In this document: positions 47,363 to 51,536 of the stretch, piece after piece
How the letters are laid out: each line of letters begins with the position of its first letter
Position numbering within the stretch: the stretch's first letter is position 1
Assembly: GCF_001642835.1 (NCBI RefSeq)
Contig: NZ_LXEI01000019.1
Coordinates: forward strand, 1-51,536
Source of the DNA: Pseudotamlana agarivorans
Lineage (GTDB): Bacteria > Bacteroidota > Bacteroidia > Flavobacteriales > Flavobacteriaceae
DNA length: 51,536 bases
Direction of reading: 5' to 3'
Notes under the pieces: model-generated
Database searches by the model: none
Seen by the model: only the letters and a program-made list of their open reading frames with translations
Told to the model about the DNA's origin: nothing
Translations under genes and position numbers: made by a program

Positions 47363-48640
47363 TTAGCCTCTTAAGTAATTTGAAGCTTTATTATTATTTG
47401 TATTGTTTATTTGTAATTGAGCATTAACAGTAGCTTCTTCACTACCAATAAGTTTTTTTAATGCTTTGATTTCTTCTACTTGATTATCATTAGCAGCTTT
47501 TAATTCCGCTAACATTTTTAAGATTTCAGAATTTTCAACTTCTTCAGTTGGTTCTTCAGTTGGTTCTTCAGTTGGTTCAGTTGATTCAGCTTCTTTGATA
47601 AATCTGATTACACCATCACTATCAACTAATATTTTTCTACCATCAGCTAATTCATATTCACCAGCAGTTACAGCTTTTGGTGCTTCACCTTCTTTTGATG
47701 GCTTATATTCAACCACATCACCGATTTCAAAAGTTTCATTTACAACTGATACTTCCCATTTGCTGATTTCACTTATTTCAGCAGCAACCGCTTCAGCTTC
47801 AACTTCTTCTTCGGTTTCTTCTTCAACTTCTTCTTCAGTTTCTTCAGCTTCTTTGATTTCCACTAATTCACCAGCTTCAAAAATCCAAGTTGAACCATCG
47901 GTTTGAACTCTTTCACCTTCAATTGGTTTACCATCTTCATCAATCGCTTTATCACCCACAATTGGTTGTGCATCTTCAGCGATTTCAGGAAAATTGATTA
48001 TATCACCATTAGCATCAGCGATTTCAAGATTTACAATTGAATCATCTGAATCATCTGTGAAAAATTCATTCAATGCTTTTATGAATTGTTTTGTTTTACT
48101 CATTTTTTTAAATTCTTTATTGTCATTATTCAACATTGCAACCGCCTTTAGTTCAGCAACAACACCATTTGAAAATCCTAATGAAACCGCTTCTTCAGCG
48201 TTCATATATGTTTCATTTTTTAATAAATTTTGGATTGTTTCGGTGTCTATTGAAGTATGTGAACTATAAAAATCTGATAAGTGTTTTTCGATTTCTCTAA
48301 GCTCTTTTGCAGCCTTTTCAAGTGTAGATGCTTCACCTTGTACTGTATTCCACGGCAAATGAATCATTATGTCACCATTTTCTTCAATTAACCTTGTATC
48401 ACCAGCCATATAAATGTAACTAGCGATGGAATAAGCTTTTTTTGCTACCGTAGTAACTGGTATTTCAAGATTCTTTAAATATTGATATATATCTTTTCCA
48501 ACAGTTACATAACCACCAATGGAATCAATTTTAACTTCACATTCCGTTGGATTATCAAAACTTTTGTACTGTCTGATTACATCGATTAGATTAGTATCTT
48601 CACCTATTACACCACTTATGTATATAATTGCTTTGTTCAT
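47363..48640 (-). CDS. ClpP-like prohead protease fused to scaffold-like region
   Basis: The 425-residue protein has an N-terminal ClpP-type serine protease (1-165): IDSIGGYVTVG, nucleophile Ser71 in KKAYSIASYIYMAGD, His94 in IMIHLPW, and an acidic residue (Glu143) before YMNAEEAVSLGF. Residues 185-400 form a very acidic, low-complexity linker (Glu runs, three EEPT repeats) around small beta units (GEYELADGRKILVDSDGVI). The C-terminal 60 residues are a coiled coil (LAELKAANDNQVEEIKAL), as in scaffolds. One polypeptide would thus serve as scaffold and be self-removed during head maturation. Confidence 0.85.
   Translation of the reverse strand: MNKAIIYISGVIGEDTNLIDVIRQYKSFDNPTECEVKIDSIGGYVTVGKDIYQYLKNLEIPVTTVAKKAYSIASYIYMAGDTRLIEENGDIMIHLPWNTVQGEASTLEKAAKELREIEKHLSDFYSSHTSIDTETIQNLLKNETYMNAEEAVSLGFSNGVVAELKAVAMLNNDNKEFKKMSKTKQFIKALNEFFTDDSDDSIVNLEIADANGDIINFPEIAEDAQPIVGDKAIDEDGKPIEGERVQTDGSTWIFEAGELVEIKEAEETEEEVEEETEEEVEAEAVAAEISEISKWEVSVVNETFEIGDVVEYKPSKEGEAPKAVTAGEYELADGRKILVDSDGVIRFIKEAESTEPTEEPTEEPTEEVENSEILKMLAELKAANDNQVEEIKALKKLIGSEEATVNAQLQINNTNNNKASNYLRG
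47543..47578. repeat. 3 x 12-bp tandem repeat inside the protease/scaffold gene
   Basis: TTCAGTTGGTTC occurs three times in a row and encodes the EEPT repeats of the linker. Copy number could vary by slippage without breaking the frame. Confidence 0.85.
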
Positions 48641-48681
48641 ATACTGTTATATGAACCAAATGGTGGGTATTTTTCCGTTTT

Positions 48682-48699
48682 ACAACGTCCGAATGTTGT
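48682..48699. promoter_or_regulatory. 18-bp near-palindrome upstream of the late (head) operon
   Basis: ACAACGTCCGAATGTTGT has 5 perfectly paired outer bases on each side and only two irregular inner positions. It lies about 42-60 bp upstream of the protease start, between a terminator and the gene, where an operator for the late operon would be placed. No matching TAnnTTTG box was found, so late transcription may use a phage-specific signal. Confidence 0.4.
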
Positions 48700-48703
48700 A
48701 TAA

Positions 48704-48739
48704 ACAAAAAAACCACCCTTGTGAGGTGGTTAAAAAAAA
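48704..48739 (-). terminator. terminator downstream of the nuclease-like gene
   Basis: AACCACC and GGTGGTT (48711-48717 and 48725-48731) form a stem with a 7-nt loop. On the minus strand it is followed by a run of T, 32 bp past the stop of the nuclease-like gene. It separates that unit from the late operon. Confidence 0.8.
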
Positions 48740-48770
48740 TTAATTATGTCACTAATTAATCAGATAAATG

Positions 48771-49244
48771 TTAGTTGATAGCTTGTTGTGGGTCTATGTA
48801 AAATACTGGCTTAAACTCATACGTATTATTACCATTTGAAGCTGTATGTTTTGGACAATTTTCAAATTTTATTGCATCCATTTTGGTATGATTTAAATCA
48901 AATAATAAATCTTTATCTGTATATCTGACCAAATAAAATGCTCTTATATCCTTATTGATGTTCTTTTCCTTATTCTTGCATTTTGAAACAATATCAATTA
49001 AACTTTTATACTTATCAAGTTGAATTAAACACCCACCAGCATAATAATCTGAAGTAACATTTCTTGTCTTGACTTCACATATACCATTTATTTTAAATGG
49101 GGTGTTTGTGTTACCACTTATGAATGTAAAATCAAATTTTGAAAAACCTTCATTATATATTTTTTCAATTTCAATTTCTTTATTGGTTTGGCAAAAACCA
49201 GTTATTGTTTCTGTTTCTTTGTTTATATAATCATTAAAATTCAT
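48771..49244 (-). CDS. PD-(D/E)XK nuclease-like phage protein
   Basis: The 157-residue protein has the spacing of a PD-(D/E)XK fold: Glu in the first helix (KEIEIEKIYNEGF), Asp in KFDFTFISG, ExK in NGICEVKTRN, and a following helix with GCLIQLDKYKSL, where Gln and Tyr often complete the site. It may be a Holliday-junction resolvase or restriction-like endonuclease. It is transcribed alone between a promoter-like element (49281-49308) and the terminator at 48704-48739. Confidence 0.6.
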   Translation of the reverse strand: MNFNDYINKETETITGFCQTNKEIEIEKIYNEGFSKFDFTFISGNTNTPFKINGICEVKTRNVTSDYYAGGCLIQLDKYKSLIDIVSKCKNKEKNINKDIRAFYLVRYTDKDLLFDLNHTKMDAIKFENCPKHTASNGNNTYEFKPVFYIDPQQAIN

Positions 49245-49280
49245 TTGTAAAATTGGTTAATACTATCTTTATATATTTAT

Positions 49281-49308
49281 AAATAGTATCGAATAATAAA
49301 AAGTTCAA
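49281..49308 (-). promoter_or_regulatory. 28-nt phage promoter-like element, copy 2
   Basis: On the minus strand it reads TTGAACTTTT then ATTATTCG then ATACTATTT. It matches the copy at 51107-51134 at 25 of 28 positions with the same length. TTG and TACTATTT are 17 bp apart, close to the host -33/-7 spacing, and the nuclease-like gene starts about 37 bp downstream. It also abuts the ATG of the oppositely oriented membrane-protein gene. Confidence 0.55.
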
Positions 49309-49311
49309 AAA

Positions 49312-49797
49312 ATGAAGAAAAAAAATGAAATAAAATATCAAGAATGGTCTGAACATCTAACAAGTACTAAAGAAAAATCAGATTATTCTTTAAAAAGAAT
49401 GGATTTACTTATAATAACTATAAGTGGTGGTGGTCTTTACGTTTTATTTGAAACTTTAAGAGAATTTAAAACGGGGAATATTTTAATAGAAAATACTAAT
49501 CTATTGTTTTGTACTGGACTTTTTTTACTCCTAACTATTCTTTTAAATTTTGGCTCACAACTAAGTGGATATTATGCAAACAATTATGAAGAAAAATATA
49601 TTATCATTGAACTTAAATTACTAGAGGGTGAAAATTTGAATAAAAAAGATAAAACTGAATTGAAAAATGAACAAAATGGATATGACAAATCCCAAAATTG
49701 TTATAATAACATTACTCATATATTAAACAATGCATCAATTCTAACAATGATGATAGGATTAGGACTACTAAGTTATTTTAGTTATTCTATTTTTTAG
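49312..49797 (+). CDS. three-helix membrane protein, possible moron
   Basis: The 161-residue product has three predicted transmembrane helices: DLLIITISGGGLYVLFETL (about 31-49), NLLFCTGLFLLLTILLNF (about 63-80) and ILTMMIGLGLLSYFSYSIF at the end. A charged cytoplasmic loop of about 45 residues separates helices 2 and 3. No family is recognised. It is the only right-facing gene in the visible prophage and has possible promoter elements of its own (TTGG at 49253, TATATTTA near 49271). Such isolated genes often alter the lysogen, for example by excluding other phages; that is inference. Confidence 0.6.
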   Translation: MKKKNEIKYQEWSEHLTSTKEKSDYSLKRMDLLIITISGGGLYVLFETLREFKTGNILIENTNLLFCTGLFLLLTILLNFGSQLSGYYANNYEEKYIIIELKLLEGENLNKKDKTELKNEQNGYDKSQNCYNNITHILNNASILTMMIGLGLLSYFSYSIF

Positions 49798-49948
49798 GTC
49801 TAGTACCTGTTTTTAAACCTTTAGTATTTTCAGCACCCCTTCTTTCAGTATAACCTAAATTAATTGGTTTTTCTTGATTAGAATTTGAACTATTGTTTGA
49901 ACCACTATTATTTGATGAATTATTACCGTTCTTATTTTTATCACACAT
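49787..49948 (-). CDS. small Asn/Ser-rich phage protein (53 aa)
   Basis: A short frame begins ATGTGTGATAAAAATAAG and ends TAG at 49787. It encodes an N-terminal Asn/Ser-rich flexible stretch (residues 5-24) followed by a conserved-looking tail, PINLGYTERRGAENTKGLKT, with basic residues at the end. It uses the codon style of the neighbouring phage genes. Its 3' end overlaps that of the right-facing membrane gene by 11 bp. No family is recognised. Confidence 0.5.
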   Translation of the reverse strand: MCDKNKNGNNSSNNSGSNNSSNSNQEKPINLGYTERRGAENTKGLKTGTRPKK

Positions 49949-50032
49949 ATTTCTAATTTTGTATAAAAATACTAGTTTTTTAAACCATCATAAGTCAATT
50001 TACCTTTATTCTTATCAACACATTGTTAACTC

Positions 50033-50344
50033 TCAAATTTCTTCAATAAATGTTTTTTCAAGGTATTTTTTAATTTGAATAACATTACTGGTATCAAATG
50101 TTTTATCAAAAATGACTAGCATTTCAATTGAAATAATAGCACATTCATAAAAAGTTCTGTTATCCTTATATTCTTCAATTTCTATATTTACAATCACATC
50201 ATCCAAATCATCATAATAACTTAATAAATCACCCTTTATTTGGTTTTCAATATTGGTTGATGTTACACCATTCTTAAATAATTTAATACCTTTTAAAACG
50301 CCTGAAATGGCTATCATTCTATTCTGTAATTCTGTTATTTTCAT
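50033..50344 (-). CDS. unknown small phage protein
   Basis: The 103-residue acidic protein (helix, then strands VIVNIEIEEYKDNRTFYECAIISIEMLVIF) shows no known motif. It starts within the stop of the preceding gene (4-bp overlap), so it is the third gene of the sigma-like operon. Confidence 0.5.
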   Translation of the reverse strand: MKITELQNRMIAISGVLKGIKLFKNGVTSTNIENQIKGDLLSYYDDLDDVIVNIEIEEYKDNRTFYECAIISIEMLVIFDKTFDTSNVIQIKKYLEKTFIEEI

Positions 50345-50574
50345 CTTGCATTTTTATTAAGTCTTGTTATTATTCGTTGAATCGAATTAGGGTGCATATT
50401 GTTTTCTTTTGATAAAATATTATAACGTTCACCCTTAGTTCCTGATAGGGAATAAAATCTGTCATAAATTGCAATATGTTGTATAATGGTTGAATCAACA
50501 ATCACTTTATTACGAATCAATTTTATTATTGTTGTTAAATTATTTTTGTCATTTACTAATTGATATAATGTCAT
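50341..50574 (-). CDS. small HTH-type phage protein
   Basis: The 77-residue product ends in ERYNILSKENNMHPNSIQRIITRLNK, which has the helix-turn-helix pattern of a DNA-binding or sigma-region-4-like module. Its ATG follows the sigma-like stop codon directly. It could work with the sigma-like protein as a split second domain. That pairing is inference; the HTH is a by-eye call. Confidence 0.5.
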   Translation of the reverse strand: MTLYQLVNDKNNLTTIIKLIRNKVIVDSTIIQHIAIYDRFYSLSGTKGERYNILSKENNMHPNSIQRIITRLNKNAR

Positions 50575-51057
50575 TTATTTTTTAAGAATTTTATAAATCG
50601 TTTTTTCATTTTGAATCAAATGAAATGGTTGATATACCTTTATTATATTTTTTACAGAAACACCATCTTCATAATATTTTTTTTGAATAAATTTTTCAAT
50701 TTGTGTTAACTGTTTGGAATGCTGATTTAAATAATCTTTAGTCTCAATTTCATTTGCTAAATCAGTTGAAGATTCTAACAAATCAATCTTACGTGTTTCT
50801 TCACCATCACTATCAACTATATGTTCATCAAGTGATTCTTTATTTAGTTGATTTTTGATTACAAAATGTTTGCAATGAAAATAAAGATGCTGAAAAGCAA
50901 ATGTTTGAAAAGTACCTTTTGAAGGATTAAATTTATTTTTGATTTCAAATAATTTGATATAACATTCGTTGAATAAATCATTTCTAAATTGTTTATCAAA
51001 ACGGTTGATGATTAGGTGTATAAGTGGTTGATAATCATTTATATTTATTTCGTTCAC
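50575..51057 (-). CDS. phage RNA polymerase sigma-factor-like protein
   Basis: The 160-residue protein has a sigma-70 region-2-like segment at residues about 25-62: DLFNECYIKLFEIKNKFNPSKGTFQTFAF, with the pattern of xLxxExxxxLxxxxxKFDPxKGxFxTFAx, then basic/aromatic residues (HLYFHCKHFVIKN). After an acidic linker comes a C-terminal HTH-like part (YYEDGVSVKNIIKVYQP...KTIYKILKK) as in region 4. Translation begins at GTG. It heads a three-gene operon behind the 28-nt promoter-like element and an 18-bp palindrome, so it is a strong candidate to switch on other phage genes. Confidence 0.65.
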   Translation of the reverse strand: MNEININDYQPLIHLIINRFDKQFRNDLFNECYIKLFEIKNKFNPSKGTFQTFAFQHLYFHCKHFVIKNQLNKESLDEHIVDSDGEETRKIDLLESSTDLANEIETKDYLNQHSKQLTQIEKFIQKKYYEDGVSVKNIIKVYQPFHLIQNEKTIYKILKK

Positions 51058-51077
51058 TATTCATATATTTTCTTTGT

Positions 51078-51095
51078 GGTGATGTTTACATCACC
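51078..51095. promoter_or_regulatory. perfect palindrome, likely operator of the sigma-like operon
   Basis: GGTGATGT and ACATCACC form a perfect dyad around TT. It is between the promoter-like element at 51107-51134 and the start codon at 51057, i.e. near the expected transcript start. A phage repressor or the phage regulator itself could bind here. Confidence 0.55.
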
Positions 51096-51106
51096 TTATT
51101 TATAAT

Positions 51107-51134
51107 AAATAGTATGGAATATTGAAAAGTTCAA
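51107..51134 (-). promoter_or_regulatory. 28-nt phage promoter-like element, copy 1
   Basis: On the minus strand TTGAACTTTT, then CAATATTCC, then ATACTATTT. It lies 50-77 bp upstream of the sigma-like gene and matches the element at 49281-49308 at 25 of 28 positions. Confidence 0.55.
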
Positions 51135-51155
51135 TATTTATTAAAAAAAAATTGA

Positions 51156-51179
51156 AAATAATTTCAATTGAAGATTTTT
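51156..51179 (+). repeat. 24-bp direct repeat, left copy
   Basis: AAATAATTTCAATTGAAG followed by ATTTTT. An identical copy lies at 51381-51404. Each holds the small palindrome TTCAATTGAA. The two copies flank the iteron array. Confidence 0.85.
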
Positions 51180-51208
51180 GAAGTTAGAATTTGAAGTGTT
51201 TTTAGTGA

Positions 51209-51291
51209 TACCGTATTAGATACGGGTAAGTACCTTACTAAATACGGGTAAGTACCGTATTAGATACGGGTAAGTACCTTACTAGATAAGG
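51209..51291 (+). repeat. 22-bp iteron array (four units)
   Basis: Units start at 51209, 51231, 51253 and 51275, exactly 22 bp apart; the fourth is cut after 17 bp. Units 1 and 3 are identical, with core CCGTATTAGATACGG (arms CCGTAT/ATACGG). Unit 2 has CTTACTAAATACGG and unit 4 CCTTACTAGATAAGG, the latter again a dyad. Units are joined by GTAAGTA. Spacing of two helical turns and the A/T-rich DNA that follows are typical of replication iterons or multi-site operators. Confidence 0.85.
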
Positions 51292-51301
51292 TTTATAACT
51301 A

Positions 51302-51338
51302 ACAAGAAGCTAACAAAAAGAAAACAAGAAGCTAACAA
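51302..51338 (+). repeat. 15-bp direct repeat pair, 22-bp period
   Basis: ACAAGAAGCTAACAA occurs at 51302-51316 and 51324-51338, again 22 bp apart and directly downstream of the iterons. Confidence 0.8.
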
Positions 51339-51340
51339 TA

Positions 51341-51536
51341 CGTTAGTATTAATATATACTACGTAGTATAGGGATTTTTTAAATAATTTCAATTGAAGAT
51401 TTTTAAAAATATAGATGTTAACCAGGTTAACTTTTATAAAACCTTTCTTCTATTAATATATATTACATATAGTATATAATAATAAATATAATAAGTAATA
51501 ATAAATATAATATATAACTGCGTTAGTATTAATGTA
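51341..51536. repeat. palindrome and A/T-rich repeat zone
   Basis: TATACTACGTAGTATA (51355-51370) is a perfect 16-bp palindrome. CGTTAGTATTAAT occurs at 51341-51353 and again at 51521-51533. A right copy of the 24-bp repeat lies at 51381-51404. The rest is almost pure A/T and would melt easily. No gene is seen between 51058 and the right edge. Confidence 0.75.

Larger units (their letters stand above)
30666..51536. mobile_element. prophage (siphovirus-like), left end at comM, right end outside window
   Basis: From the comM break to the right edge the DNA has lower G+C, a different codon style and a nearly complete set of left-facing structural genes: protease/scaffold, capsid, portal, connectors, lysis, both terminase subunits, tail proteins and a tape measure. 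No contractile sheath is seen, so a long non-contractile tail is likely. Integrase and repressor are not visible and must lie to the right. The tetranucleotides GATC and CATG appear absent throughout, in contrast to the host DNA to the left. Confidence 0.9.

Noticed and set aside
47595-48269. Right-facing frames antisense to the protease/scaffold gene
   Set aside because: They arise from the Glu-rich low-complexity linker read on the other strand (Ser runs).
51209-51291. CRISPR array
   Set aside because: The 22-bp units are directly adjacent with no unique spacers, and no cas gene is present; iterons explain them better.

Overview
The window looks like a chromosome segment of a marine-type member of the Flavobacteriaceae (Bacteroidetes). 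The signs are a SusC/SusD pair, many lipoproteins with an LxxC-type signal, the TAnnTTTG -7 promoter box ahead of several genes, a bacillithiol-type thiol protein (YtxJ), and A+T-rich DNA with short operons.

Positions 1-30665 are host chromosome. In order they hold: a truncated formylglycine-generating-enzyme-like lipoprotein; tRNA-Arg(UCU); a galactose locus (Na+/galactose symporter facing left; GntR/LacI-type regulator, mutarotase, galK and galT facing right); a lipoprotein and a small flavoprotein; glyA; fumarylacetoacetase; a voltage-gated-type K+ channel; gamma-glutamylcyclotransferase plus YtxJ; clpB; a nucleoside-salvage cluster (a dead deoC paralogue, deoC, deoD); an isolated SusD/SusC pair with two palindromic operators; a 5-oxoproline operon (DUF2891 lipoprotein, Nramp-like carrier, pxpA, pxpB, pxpC); and a small lipocalin-like lipoprotein.

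At about 30665 the competence/Mg-chelatase-like gene comM is cut in the middle. From there to the right edge lies a siphovirus-like prophage whose far end is outside the window. Almost all its genes point left, towards comM. Read in the direction of transcription they are: an iteron-bearing non-coding region, a sigma-like factor and two small genes, a short Asn/Ser-rich protein, a PD-(D/E)XK-like nuclease, protease/scaffold, major capsid, portal, connectors, a holin-like protein, an SGNH-hydrolase tail protein, lysozyme, small and large terminase, tail genes, tape measure, and a secreted ChW-repeat protein next to the junction. One membrane-protein gene points the other way and looks like a moron.

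The most striking observations are these. (1) The tetranucleotides GATC and CATG appear to be wholly absent from about 20.9 kb of prophage, with matching synonymous codon choices (GAC only before C, CAC only before G in every case I checked). (2) A tandem DeoC pseudoenzyme has lost both the Schiff-base lysine and the catalytic aspartate. (3) A 22-bp iteron array with nested repeats and palindromes sits upstream of the phage sigma-like gene, and two copies of a 28-nt promoter-like element lie ahead of left-facing phage transcription units. (4) An Nramp-family carrier in the 5-oxoprolinase operon lacks the metal-binding motifs.
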